From positions 186,001 through 250,000 of the forward strand of contig NZ_WEGL01000004.1 of assembly GCF_009604455.1 (NCBI RefSeq): DNA of 64,000 nucleotides, written 5' to 3'. The notes under the pieces were generated by a model. The model made no database searches, was not told where the DNA came from, and saw only the letters and a program-made list of their open reading frames with translations. A program made the translations under genes and the position numbers. Position 1 is the first letter of the stretch. Each line of letters begins with the position of its first letter. This stretch comes from Streptomyces sp. RB17. GTDB taxonomy: Bacteria > Actinomycetota > Actinomycetes > Streptomycetales > Streptomycetaceae. Shown here one piece after another: positions 17,645 to 27,513 of the stretch.

Positions 17645-17688
17645 GGGCCGGGTGTTCGGTCGGGGCGGATCCGGCCGAACACCGGCCC
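17645..17688 (+). terminator. Hairpin terminator after the LacI gene
   Basis: GGGCCG(G)GTGTTCGG pairs with CCGAACACCGGCCC around a 15-base loop, 14 bp with one bulge, 73 bp after the stop. No U-tract, as usual in Streptomyces. Confidence 0.7.
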
Positions 17689-17853
17689 AAACGGTGCGAA
17701 AGCCGCGGTGAACTGGAGTCCTGTTCCGATTCACCACCCCTGGGTCATCACACGGCGCGACGCGCATTCCTATGATGGGCCCACGACACCGCGGACCGCT
17801 GCGACCAGGCAGTCCGAAGCGGTGCAGATGCGGCGCGATGGTGGAGGGGTCTG

Positions 17854-18933
17854 ATGACTCAGGGGGCCGGTCAGGGACCCGAAGTGGAGCGGACGGCGAC
17901 GCTGCGCGACTTCCGGGTACCTGCGTACGTCCACGAGACCGGTCCGTACGGCCGCACCACCCACCCGGGCGACACCGCGCCGCCCGCCGACGAGTCGTAC
18001 CCCGACGACTACACGCCCACCCAGCGCGACCTTCCCGTCGTCAACCCGACGAAGACGCTCCAGGTCCCCGTCGAGACGGCACCCGCGGCCCCGGGCGCAC
18101 AGCCCGCGACCGGGCCCGGACCGCTGTTCGTCGTCGGAGACGTCCACGGGTACCTCGACGAACTGGTGGCCGCACTTCAGGAGCAGGGGCTGATCGACGC
18201 CTCCGGCCAGTGGTGCGCCGGCACCACCCGGCTGTGGTTCCTCGGCGACTTCACCGACCGCGGGCCCGACGGCATCGGCGTCATCGATCTCGTGATGCGG
18301 CTGTCCGCCGAGGCCGCGGCGGCCGGCGGCTACTGCAAGGCCCTCATGGGCAACCATGAGCTGCTGCTGCTCGGCGCCAAACGGTTCGGCGACACCCCCG
18401 TCAACTCCGGCGCGGGCACCGCCACCTTCCAGGCGGCCTGGCTGCTCAACGGCGGACAGAAGACCGACATGGACCGCCTCCAGGACCACCATCTGCAGTG
18501 GATGGCCCGCCTCGACGCCGTCGAGGAGGTCGACGGCTATCTGCTCGTGCACTCGGACACCACCGCCTACCTCGACTACGGCGATTCGATCGAGGCGGTC
18601 AACGACACCGTCCGCGAGACCCTGACCCGCAACGACGCGGACGAGTGCTGGGACCTGTTCCGCAAGTTCACCAAGCGCTTCTCCTTCCGCGACGAGGGCG
18701 GCGCCGACGCCGTACGCTCCCTCCTCGATACGTACGGCGGCACCCGCATCGTTCACGGGCACAGCCCGATTCCCTACCTCCTCGGCGAGGTCGGCTCCGA
18801 GGACGGCGAAGAGGGCACCGGCCCGGCCGTGGAGGGACCCCACGTCTACGCCGACGGGCTCGCCATCGCGATGGACGGCGGAGTGACCATGGCCGGAAAG
18901 CTGCTGGTCCGCCAACTCCCCCTGACTACCTGA
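17854..18933 (+). CDS. Calcineurin-like metallophosphoesterase
   Basis: 359 residues; the ATG at 17854 has GGAGGGG six bases upstream. The first 90 or so residues are Pro/Thr-rich and probably disordered. The catalytic domain shows the di-metal motifs in order: GDVHGYLDEL near 96, GDFTDRG near 132, GNHELL near 168, and IVHGHSPIP near 307. These are the PPP-type arrangement found in bacterial serine/threonine or diadenosine-tetraphosphate phosphatases. The target is not predictable. It stands alone. Confidence 0.9.
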   Translation: MTQGAGQGPEVERTATLRDFRVPAYVHETGPYGRTTHPGDTAPPADESYPDDYTPTQRDLPVVNPTKTLQVPVETAPAAPGAQPATGPGPLFVVGDVHGYLDELVAALQEQGLIDASGQWCAGTTRLWFLGDFTDRGPDGIGVIDLVMRLSAEAAAAGGYCKALMGNHELLLLGAKRFGDTPVNSGAGTATFQAAWLLNGGQKTDMDRLQDHHLQWMARLDAVEEVDGYLLVHSDTTAYLDYGDSIEAVNDTVRETLTRNDADECWDLFRKFTKRFSFRDEGGADAVRSLLDTYGGTRIVHGHSPIPYLLGEVGSEDGEEGTGPAVEGPHVYADGLAIAMDGGVTMAGKLLVRQLPLTT

Positions 18934-19113
18934 CGGTTCCGCGGGCAGGCGCCCCCTGACGCGTGCACGCAGGCCTGAGGGCAATTTCCGGCAACCCCCT
19001 GTCACCGTGTGCCGTCACGGCTCTACCATCGGCTTATCCGTAGCAGGCTCCCCTCCGTTTCTGCCCGACGGCTCGCCGGCGTGCGAGCCCCAAGCCCTAC
19101 GGAGCATCGGGGG

Positions 19114-19974
19114 ATGCACATGAACAGCGTTCCGCAGCACCTGCAGAGCGAGGACCGCCAGGAATTCGAGCGGCTCCTCGATGAGGCGCTGCGCTCCGCA
19201 CCACAGCGGCCGGAACTGGCCGCTGTCGGACAGCGGCTCAATCCCGAACAACTGCGCACCATGGCGCTCAACGCCACCGCACTGATAACGGCCGCCGCCG
19301 CGGCCGAATACCAGCACTATGTGAAGGTCCGCCAGGATCTGCGTCAGCCCGCGATGACCCCTTCGGCCTCCGGTGACTCCGCTCCCGAGGACCGGAGTTC
19401 GGCCACCGACGGGCTCGTCACCACCTTCGGCGAGGCGGCCGAGAGCACCGGCGCGGGCGCCGTCGCGGTCATCGCCGTACTGGCTCCCGTCCTCTCCGGA
19501 ACCGCCGCGGCGATCTTCCTGCTCGTCGGCTACATCCTGAAGACACTGAGCCCCGGCCAGGCCTTCGCCCAGACCATGCTCACCGCCGGGTGGGTGTTCG
19601 GCGCGGTGACCGCGGCCACGATCCTCGTCGCCGCCGTCGGACTGCTCCTCACCGCCCTGCGCAACGGCAGTTCGCCACAGGCCCAGGCGCTGAACGCGGC
19701 GCACCGGGAACTGGACAGCGCCAGAGAGGCCTGGCGGGACGCCCTGCTGGAGCGCGGCATCCTGCCGTTCCTCACGGAGGCCCTCGCGGAGCCCGGACCG
19801 GCCTCCCTGCACCGCACGGCCCCATCCTCCCCGCGCGGTCGCATGCCCCGCCTGGGGTACGACCGGCCCGGTTTCAGCAGTCCCGACGACGGCACCCAGT
19901 CCGGCCGGCCGAGCTTCACCAGCCCCGACTACACGAGCCCGGACTTCGGCGGCCCGGAGCACCAGCCCGAGTAG
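19114..19974 (+). CDS. Hypothetical membrane protein with two central transmembrane helices
   Basis: 286 residues from the ATG at 19114; a second ATG at 19120 is possible. The N-terminal 90 residues are helical and hydrophilic. Two hydrophobic helices lie at about residues 112-135 (AVAVIAVLAPVLSG) and 150-178 (WVFGAVTAATILVAAVGLLL). After the second helix comes a helical stretch, then a disordered C-terminus with repeated S-P-D units (FSSPDDG, FTSPDYTSPDFGGPE). I do not recognise a family. Confidence 0.75.
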   Translation: MHMNSVPQHLQSEDRQEFERLLDEALRSAPQRPELAAVGQRLNPEQLRTMALNATALITAAAAAEYQHYVKVRQDLRQPAMTPSASGDSAPEDRSSATDGLVTTFGEAAESTGAGAVAVIAVLAPVLSGTAAAIFLLVGYILKTLSPGQAFAQTMLTAGWVFGAVTAATILVAAVGLLLTALRNGSSPQAQALNAAHRELDSAREAWRDALLERGILPFLTEALAEPGPASLHRTAPSSPRGRMPRLGYDRPGFSSPDDGTQSGRPSFTSPDYTSPDFGGPEHQPE

Positions 19975-20116
19975 CCCCGCGGCAGCCCGGACACGGCTCG
20001 CGCCCCGGCCGACGTGGGCCGACCGGGCGGCCCATCGGTGTGCCGCCGTCCAGGTCAGCCGACCTCAGCCGGCTGTCGACCGACCCGGACGGCACGGTCG
20101 GCGTCATGCCGTTTCC

Positions 20117-20362
20117 CTACCAGCGGCCGAAGACCGCGACGCCCAGACCGGCACCGGCGGCATGGCAAAACACCTCGAGCGGGCCGTCCAGCAGTTCCTC
20201 CGCGGCGAACTCCGGTGCGTCGCCCATACCCGTCGCCCAGTCGCTGATCCGGCTCAGCGCCGTGGCCCTGTGCACACCATCGATCCGCAGTGCCCGCTCG
20301 GCGTCGTCCCAGCCTCCTGCCACCCGGCGAGTGTCTCCGCGTGGCCGCCAGAGTGCTTCCAC
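20117..20362 (-). CDS. Small hypothetical protein or gene remnant
   Basis: 81 codons from a GTG at 20362 with strongly coding-like codon use (GC-rich third positions). The peptide includes HRATALSRISDWATGMGDA and ends AAGAGLGVAVFGRW. There is no clear ribosome-binding site, and coding-like sequence in another frame upstream (VGDGRAVLVSYAKGSGSVLV, 20360-20440) suggests a frameshifted remnant of a longer gene. It lies in a degenerate interval of about 900 bp between the membrane protein and thiC. Confidence 0.4.
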   Translation of the reverse strand: MEALWRPRGDTRRVAGGWDDAERALRIDGVHRATALSRISDWATGMGDAPEFAAEELLDGPLEVFCHAAGAGLGVAVFGRW

Positions 20363-20519
20363 GGCGCTGCACGAGGACAGACCCCGACCCCTTCGCGTAC
20401 GACACCAGTACGGCGCGTCCGTCGCCCACCATCACAATCCCCCTACGAACCTCACCAGTTGCTGCGCTGCAACGAACCGTAACGCCCGCGACTGACAACG
20501 ACGCGGGGCCGCGGCAGCC

Positions 20520-20626
20520 GAGGCCTGGCACCTGTGAGCGCTCCTTGGGACCTTCCGGGCCCTGTCCTCCGCGACCTCGGCCCGGCTGCCGCCGTACTCG
20601 CGGCGGGTCTCCTGCGAGATCTTCAT
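20520..20626 (-). pseudogene. Fragment of a second thiC (C-terminal end only)
   Basis: From the ATG at 20626, MKISQETRREYGGSRAEVAE closely matches the true ThiC C-terminus (MKISQDIRRQHGSNQEEIEE) 370 bp away. The similarity then decays; the Fe-S cysteine motif that should precede it is absent. It reads as a worn duplicate of the thiC 3' end on the same strand. Confidence 0.65.
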
Positions 20627-20866
20627 GCCGTCGGCATCAACCCCCCGCTCGCCTCACCACCGAGACGGCCCACGAACCTCGACCTGGCGCACGCAGGGGT
20701 CCAGCGCATCCACCCGCCGGCCGAAGCCGCCGGGGCACACCGGTGTCGTCGAGGCCGAGCGCACCAGCGGCGAGATCGTCCGGTGCCCTGGCCGACGCCG
20801 GCAAAGTCCGCGCTTCACGTGATGCCTTGCGGCAGCTCGGAAACGCGGACCGCTTGCGCCGGGCTG

Positions 20867-22651
<1,785 letters not shown>

Positions 22652-22658
22652 GAGACCT

Positions 22659-22812
22659 ACTCCCTACGCCGGCATTACCCGGTAACAGGTTCGGCGGTCG
22701 ACGCAGCGGCTTCCGTCTGCCGACGTTTTCCGCGGAACATCGGCTGTTCCACGTGAAACATCGCGTGTACGGAGGTCAGCGCCCTCTCAGCCCGGTGCTC
22801 CGAGCTCCCGCG
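22659..22812 (-). promoter_or_regulatory. TPP riboswitch (THI element) of thiC
   Basis: Read on the minus strand, the region contains the conserved CTGAGA with flanking pairs (GGGCTGAGAGGG), then GACCGCCGAACCTG and GGGTAATGCCGGCGTAGGG in the correct order, ending eight bases before the thiC ATG. The AGGGAGTAGG stretch at its 3' end doubles as the Shine-Dalgarno region, so ligand binding probably blocks translation. The P3 arm is expanded by about 60 nt and carries a parS-like palindrome. Confidence 0.92.
22746..22759. promoter_or_regulatory. parS-like site, one mismatch, within the thiC riboswitch
   Basis: GTTCCACGTGAAAC differs from parS by one base. It lies in the extra segment between the CTGAGA and the GAACCTG halves of the thiamine riboswitch, so it is transcribed as part of the P3 arm. 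Confidence 0.7.
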
Positions 22813-22892
22813 TGTGCAAAGGTGCCTCCACGCTAGCGTCATATGTGGCGCGGTGAACAGTGGGCCCCTGCCGATGTTGCAATGATCTGCCG

Positions 22893-24371
22893 GTGACCAG
22901 GATGGAGCAGTACCCGTATCGGCCGACGGAGCCGCACCGCCGACCCAGCACGGGGCAAGGCGCCGACCACGCCCCCGAGTGGAACGGCAGCCGGGACGAC
23001 CACCGCGGTCACGGCCACGGGCAGGCACAGGATCCCCTCCACAGGCACCGTCATGGGCAAGACCGTGGCCACGGGCACGGTCACAGCCACAGCCACGGGC
23101 CCGCCGCCCCCGTCTCCAAGCACCTGCGCAAGGTCATCGCCGCGATCCTGGTCCCGTTCACCGTGGCGGTCGTCGTCGGTCTGGTGGTGCTCTGGCCCGG
23201 AGGAGCCCCGCCCCACAAACGCAGTGGCGTCGGCTTCGACCGGGAGACCCAGCAGGCCACGGTCACCAGGGTCGTCGAGGTGAGCTGCGCGTCGGTGAAC
23301 GCCTCCGGTGGCACCACGACCGGTGACGCCACCACCACGGGGACCTCGGCGGATCAGTCGGCGAAGGGAAGCTGCAAGAAGGCGACCGTCCGGGTCGACA
23401 CCGGGAAGGACATGGGCCGTACGTTCACCGAGATCGTGCAGCCGGACCAGAGCCGGCAACTGCACCAGGGAGAGAAGGTGGTGGCCGCCTACGAGCCCTC
23501 GGCGCCGAAGGACCTTCAGTACTCGGTGACCGACGTGAACCGGACGTTCCCCATGACGCTGCTCGCGGGGATCTTCGCGCTCGCCGTCGTGGGGGTCGGC
23601 AGACTGCGCGGCCTGATGGCGCTCGTCGCACTGGCCGTCAGCTTCCTGGTGCTGACCCTGTTCATCCTGCCCGCGATCCTCCAGGGTTCGAATCCACTGC
23701 TCGTGGCGGTGGTCGGATCTAGCGCCATCATGCTGCTCGCCCTGTACATGTGCCACGGTCTGTCGGCCCGCACCTCGGTGGCGGTGCTCGGCACCCTGGT
23801 CTCGCTGCTGCTGATCGGCTTCCTCGGCTCACAGTTCATCGGCTGGGCCGCCCTCACCGGCAACACGGACGACAGCACCGGCCTGATCCACGGCCTGTAC
23901 CCGAAGATCGACATGAGCGGTCTGCTGCTCGCCGGCGTCATCATCGGCTCGCTCGGTGTCCTGGACGACGTCACCGTGACGCAGACATCAGCCGTCTGGG
24001 AACTCCACGAAGCCAACCCGACGATGGGCTGGCGCGGGCTGTACCGGGCGGGCATCCGGATCGGCCGCGACCACATCGCCTCCGTGGTCAACACTCTTGT
24101 CCTCGCCTACGCCGGTGCCGCGCTGCCGTTGCTGCTGCTGTTCTCGATCGCGCAGAGCAGCGTCGGGACCGTGGCCAACAGCGAACTGGTGGCCGAGGAG
24201 ATCGTGCGCACGCTGGTGGGCTCGATCGGTCTGGTCGCCTCGGTCCCGGTCACCACCGCGCTCGCTGCCCTGGTGGTCTCGGCCGACCGCTCCGGCCAGG
24301 GCACCCCGGAACCGGCCGGGGCGCCCCCGGTCCCCGCACGCGGCGGCCGGGGGCGCCGCAGAAAGCGGTAA
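22893..24371 (+). CDS. YibE/F-family membrane protein with His-rich N-terminus
   Basis: About 492 residues from the GTG at 22893 (an ATG at 22902 is also possible). The N-terminal tail is hydrophilic and dense in His, with HGHGHSHSHG near residue 62, suggesting metal binding. One helix follows (KVIAAILVPFTVAVVVGLVV). Then comes a soluble extracytoplasmic domain of about 130 residues with two Cys, and seven or so helices typical of YibE/F (ILPAILQGSNPLLVAVVG; GSLGVLDDVTVTQTSAVWEL). The family function is unknown. It is divergent from thiC. Confidence 0.88.
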   Translation: MTRMEQYPYRPTEPHRRPSTGQGADHAPEWNGSRDDHRGHGHGQAQDPLHRHRHGQDRGHGHGHSHSHGPAAPVSKHLRKVIAAILVPFTVAVVVGLVVLWPGGAPPHKRSGVGFDRETQQATVTRVVEVSCASVNASGGTTTGDATTTGTSADQSAKGSCKKATVRVDTGKDMGRTFTEIVQPDQSRQLHQGEKVVAAYEPSAPKDLQYSVTDVNRTFPMTLLAGIFALAVVGVGRLRGLMALVALAVSFLVLTLFILPAILQGSNPLLVAVVGSSAIMLLALYMCHGLSARTSVAVLGTLVSLLLIGFLGSQFIGWAALTGNTDDSTGLIHGLYPKIDMSGLLLAGVIIGSLGVLDDVTVTQTSAVWELHEANPTMGWRGLYRAGIRIGRDHIASVVNTLVLAYAGAALPLLLLFSIAQSSVGTVANSELVAEEIVRTLVGSIGLVASVPVTTALAALVVSADRSGQGTPEPAGAPPVPARGGRGRRRKR

Positions 24372-24401
24372 GAGCCTGCCCGGCGACGCGAACGGCAGTA
24401 G

Positions 24402-24531
24402 GCCCACCTGAAGCCGACTCAATCAAGCGAGCCCGCCTGAAACCGACCCGCGGATGCAGCGAGCCCGCCTGGGGGCGCCGAGGCGCGGTGAGCCCGACCG
24501 AGGCGCGGTGAGCCCAACCGGAACACGGTAA
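24402..24531. repeat. Degenerate tandem repeats between the yibE/F-like gene and ssgA
   Basis: Five units of 20-32 bp, each opening GCCC(A/G)(A/C)C and ending in a -GA or -AA triplet (24402, 24431, 24463, 24492, 24512). Units three and four share GAGGCGCGGTGAGCCC. The repeats fill the convergent gap of about 250 bp, where I see no gene. Confidence 0.65.
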
Positions 24532-24622
24532 GTCGGACCACGTCTCGACTCTCCGCGCAGAAGCGTTCCTGCACGATCCCACGCAGCGTGGTGGAGCGCA
24601 CGGCGCCCCGTGCCGTAACGCT

Positions 24623-25060
24623 TCAGCCGGCGCTCTGCTCTTCGGCCAGGATGCGGTCCAGGGCCTCTTCCAGATGGGCGTCGAAGTCGGCCAGCGCGCC
24701 CTCCTGGCCGAGCGGCACGAGTTTGTCCGTGCGGTCCAGGAAGGCCACGAGCGGCGGCGCGGAGGAGCGGAACAGGGCCTGGTCACCGCCGACCTGAAGC
24801 CTGATCAGAACCTCGCCCAGCACCTCACAGTCGGCGGGAGCGATGTGCACATCCCCTTCCCCGCACGGCCGGCCGACACCGTCGATCAGCAGCTCACGCC
24901 CGAACGCCCAGGTCACCGGGGCGTCACCGGGCAGATGGAAGGTGAGCCGGACGGCATAGGGATCACTGGTCTCGTAGCGCAACTCCACCGGGATGCGGAA
25001 GGAGAGCTCCTCCGACACGAGAAAGCTCATCATGACTTCTGCCTGTACGGACTCGCGCAT
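24623..25060 (-). CDS. ssgA: Sporulation-specific cell-division activator SsgA
   Basis: 145 residues from the upstream start, or 136 from the inner ATG (MSFLVSEELSFRIPVELRYE). The sequence follows S. coelicolor SsgA closely: DPYAVRLTFHLPGDAPVTWA, FGRELLIDGVGRP, LVAFLDRTDKLVPLGQE and ILAEEQSAG. SsgA-like proteins are unique to sporulating actinomycetes. SsgA helps position septa and activates sporulation division with SsgB and FtsZ. The gene directly upstream encodes the SsgR activator, the same pairing as in S. coelicolor. Confidence 0.95.
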   Translation of the reverse strand: MRESVQAEVMMSFLVSEELSFRIPVELRYETSDPYAVRLTFHLPGDAPVTWAFGRELLIDGVGRPCGEGDVHIAPADCEVLGEVLIRLQVGGDQALFRSSAPPLVAFLDRTDKLVPLGQEGALADFDAHLEEALDRILAEEQSAG

Positions 25061-25159
25061 CGTCTACCCCGTCGTATGGACATCGACTGGCCGGGATTGA
25101 TCTCTCTAGCCTGGTCAAATCTTGCTGAACGTACACGGGAGATCACAAGGAGTAAGTTT

Positions 25160-26152
25160 TCAGATACTGATAGAGAAGGTGAGTGTTCCCAGATGCCGTC
25201 CGATCTCCGTCTGCAGCCGTCGTGCCGCGGGCAGCAGCCGGTCGGCCTGGTGGGCGGGCAGCGACATGGCCATCGTGGCCACGGTGGTGCCGACCGTGAT
25301 CGGGACCGCCGCGCACACCGTCCCGAGCGCGTACTCCTGGCGCTCCACCACCGGCTCCATGCGCGGCATCCGGGCCAGCCGCCGCAACAGGGCGTCGTTG
25401 TCACGCACCGTGTACGGGGTGATGGACTGCACGGGGTAGCGCGCGAGATGGTCGCGGCGGGCGTCCTCGTCCAGCTGGGAGAGCAGACACTGCCCGATGG
25501 CGTGCGCGTGGCCGGTCTCGCGGAAGTCGGCCCACTCCTCGACCGCCGGCGCCTCGGGGGAGTCGGAGACGCACATGACGTCGATCTCGCCGTCCCGGTA
25601 CATCGCGTAGTACACCGGCACACCGATGGAATCGCGCCAGTGCGCCAGCGTGTCCTCCACCGCGCTGCGACGTTTCTGCTGTGCTCCGCTGCTGCCCAGC
25701 CGCTCGGCCGCTTCACCGAGGAAGAACAGCCCCTTCTCGCGCCGCAGATAGCCCTCGTGCACCAGGGTGCGCAGCAGGTGGTACGTCGTCGGGAGGGCGA
25801 GACCGGTCTCGCGGGCGAGCCGTTTGGCGGGGGCGCCGTACACATGCGCGGCGACGGTCTCCAGCAGGCGCATGGCGCGCTGGACGGATCCGATGAGCGT
25901 CGCGGCGGCCGGCGGGCCGGCGTCGACGGAGTGCGGCGGGCCGGGAGCGTCGACGAGATGCGGCGGCCCGGGGGCGTCCGTGGGGTGGGGTGCCCCGGGG
26001 CTGTCGATCGGGTGCGCTGGTCCGGAGGCGCCGGTGGGCTGCGGTTGTTCAGGAACCGCGACGGAGGGCGGCCGCTGGGCGGGGGGTGCGCAGGAACGCG
26101 GTGGACTGGGGGGTGCGTGCGGCTCTGCTGGTGCGGTGTCAACCGTGGCCAA
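25160..26152 (-). CDS. ssgR: IclR-family activator SsgR, with long Pro/His repeat N-terminus
   Basis: 330 codons from a TTG at 26152, which has GGGAG six bases upstream. The core from about residue 80 is IclR-like: IGSVQRAMRLLETVAAHVYG, a winged helix with TGLALPTTYHLLRTLVHEGY, and a ligand domain (TGHAHAIGQCLLSQLDEDAR). SsgR activates ssgA, which lies 99 bp downstream on the same strand. The first 80 residues are low-complexity and repeat a P-x-H-x-x-D-x-P-G unit four times; S. coelicolor SsgR is shorter (about 240 residues from memory), so the tail is either a strain-specific extension or the start lies further in. Confidence 0.9.
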   Translation of the reverse strand: MATVDTAPAEPHAPPSPPRSCAPPAQRPPSVAVPEQPQPTGASGPAHPIDSPGAPHPTDAPGPPHLVDAPGPPHSVDAGPPAAATLIGSVQRAMRLLETVAAHVYGAPAKRLARETGLALPTTYHLLRTLVHEGYLRREKGLFFLGEAAERLGSSGAQQKRRSAVEDTLAHWRDSIGVPVYYAMYRDGEIDVMCVSDSPEAPAVEEWADFRETGHAHAIGQCLLSQLDEDARRDHLARYPVQSITPYTVRDNDALLRRLARMPRMEPVVERQEYALGTVCAAVPITVGTTVATMAMSLPAHQADRLLPAARRLQTEIGRHLGTLTFSISI

Positions 26153-26294
26153 GGGTCACTCCCGGAGCGCGAGGGGGCAGCCCGTGCGGGGGTAGAGCAC
26201 GGAGGGGGATCTGCGCCGCCCGCGGAGCCGGACCCCGCGGGATTTCCGGACTCTAATCGTCCGCCGCCGCACGCAGTCGGTCTCACGGGGAAAC

Positions 26295-26312
26295 TTCCCT
26301 CGCGCGAGGGAA
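26295..26312. promoter_or_regulatory. Perfect 18-bp palindrome upstream of ssgR
   Basis: TTCCCTCGCGCGAGGGAA, fully symmetrical without a loop, 143 bp upstream of the ssgR start and 63 bp after the DUF5326 stop. The lack of a loop favours an operator. A direct repeat of GGAA(A)CCGGTGATG (26308-26322 and 26332-26346) adjoins it. Confidence 0.5.
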
Positions 26313-26374
26313 ACCGGTGATGAGCTTTGCCGGGAACCGGTGATGCTGTTGTCGGTCACCCGTTCCCGGGGTCG

Positions 26375-26587
26375 TCACCAGTCGCTGCGTGACGAGGAGT
26401 TCGACATGAACTTGCGCACGACGTAGATGAGTCCGCCGACCAGAGCGACGAAGACCAGCGCCTTGAACAGCAGGCCGATCACGATCCCGACCACGGTCGC
26501 TATCAGGCCGCCGAACACGACCAGGGCGATGACCGGCACCGCGACCCACTTCACCCACCACGGAAGTCCCGCGAAGATCTCTCGCAT
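26375..26587 (-). CDS. Small membrane protein, DUF5326 family
   Basis: 70 residues with two hydrophobic segments (WVAVPVIALVVFGGLIATVV and ALVFVALVGGLIYVV) and a short polar tail ending SSSRSDW. AAAGGACG precedes the ATG. DUF5326 is a conserved Streptomyces family of unknown function, regularly found upstream of ssgR. Confidence 0.85.
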   Translation of the reverse strand: MREIFAGLPWWVKWVAVPVIALVVFGGLIATVVGIVIGLLFKALVFVALVGGLIYVVRKFMSNSSSRSDW

Positions 26588-26750
26588 CGTCCTCGTCCTT
26601 TGCGTTCTCGTACGTCAGAGTGCTCGTACGCCTTTTCACGTACGGCGTTGATGTTCTGCCCTCGATGCTAGGGCCGCGAGAGGTCCCGCGGGGGCCTCGC
26701 GCCCCTTGTCCTCCCCTGACCCGTCCCCTAGGGAACCTCAGGGTCCGGGC

Positions 26751-27068
26751 TCACGCCTCGGGTGGAGAGAAGACGACGAGAACCCTCAGGTCCTCGCTGA
26801 TGTGGTGGAACTTGTGGGCGACCCCGGCCGGCACGTAGACCACACTGCCCCGTGCCACCTCGGTCGTCTCCAGTCCCACCGTGATGGACGCGCGGCCGCT
26901 GACGACGAAGTACACCTCGTCCTGGTTGTGCGGCTTCTGCGGGTCGTGCTCGCCCGCGTTGAGGGCGTACAGGCCGACGGACATGTTCCGCTCCCGCAGG
27001 AACTGAAGGTAGGCCCCCTCGTTGGCGGCGCGCTCCGCCTCCAGATCGTCCAGCCGGAATGCCTTCAT
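26751..27068 (-). CDS. Cupin-domain protein
   Basis: 105 residues from the ATG at 27068. The single cupin barrel has motif 1 PHNQDEVYFVVSGRASITVG and motif 2 GSVVYVPAGVAHKFHHI, with the usual His/Glu metal ligands mostly present (H-x4-E-x6-G is slightly modified). Such proteins bind a metal and act as small dioxygenases, isomerases or sensors; no specific role is apparent. It is divergent from the holin-like gene. Confidence 0.88.
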   Translation of the reverse strand: MKAFRLDDLEAERAANEGAYLQFLRERNMSVGLYALNAGEHDPQKPHNQDEVYFVVSGRASITVGLETTEVARGSVVYVPAGVAHKFHHISEDLRVLVVFSPPEA

Positions 27069-27128
27069 CGCCGCTGTCGCCCTCGCCTCACTGTTTCGGT
27101 ACCGATCCGGTCTGCCACGATCAGACAC

Positions 27129-27506
27129 ATGAAGAATTTCGTAGTCAAGACGATCGCCAACGCGGGCGCCCTGGCGGTCGCCGTGTGGCTGTTGGACAAG
27201 ATCACTCTGACGGGTGACAGCACGGCCAAGAAGGCCGGCACGCTTATCGTCGTCGCGCTGATCTTCGGCCTGGTGAACTGGCTGGTCAAGCCGATCGTGA
27301 AGGTGCTCACCTTCCCGCTGTTCATCCTGACCCTGGGCCTGATCACCCTGGTCGTGAACGCGCTGATGCTGCTGCTGACCTCCTGGGTCTGCGGCAAGCT
27401 CGACCTGAGCTTCCATGTGCAGGGCTTCTGGACGGCCGTCATCGGCGGTCTGATCATCTCCGTCGTCTCCTGGGCGCTGCACGTCGTCCTGCCCGACGAG
27501 GACTGA
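27129..27506 (+). CDS. Phage-holin-4-family (YvlD-like) membrane protein
   Basis: 125 residues, almost entirely four membrane helices: IANAGALAVAVWLLDKITL, TLIVVALIFGLVNWLVKPI, LTFPLFILTLGLITLVVNAL and GFWTAVIGGLIISVVSWAL. The motif NWLVKPIVKVLTFPLFILTLG is typical of the mycobacterial-type DUF360/phage_holin_4 family. Despite the name, there is no phage context here. It heads a three-gene operon with ptpA and the gamma-lyase. Confidence 0.88.
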   Translation: MKNFVVKTIANAGALAVAVWLLDKITLTGDSTAKKAGTLIVVALIFGLVNWLVKPIVKVLTFPLFILTLGLITLVVNALMLLLTSWVCGKLDLSFHVQGFWTAVIGGLIISVVSWALHVVLPDED

Positions 27507-27513
27507 GCCCACC

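Noticed and set aside
20810..20825. CTTCACGTGA palindromic core resembling parS
   Set aside because: It has three mismatches over 14 bases, outside the one-mismatch range used for the other sites.
23685..23695. GGTTCGAATCC, identical to a tRNA T-loop
   Set aside because: It is inside the yibE/F-like gene (QGSNPLLV), with no cloverleaf around it.
27129..27506. Holin-like gene as a sign of a prophage
   Set aside because: There are no lysis, structural or integrase genes nearby; the family occurs widely as chromosomal housekeeping membrane proteins.
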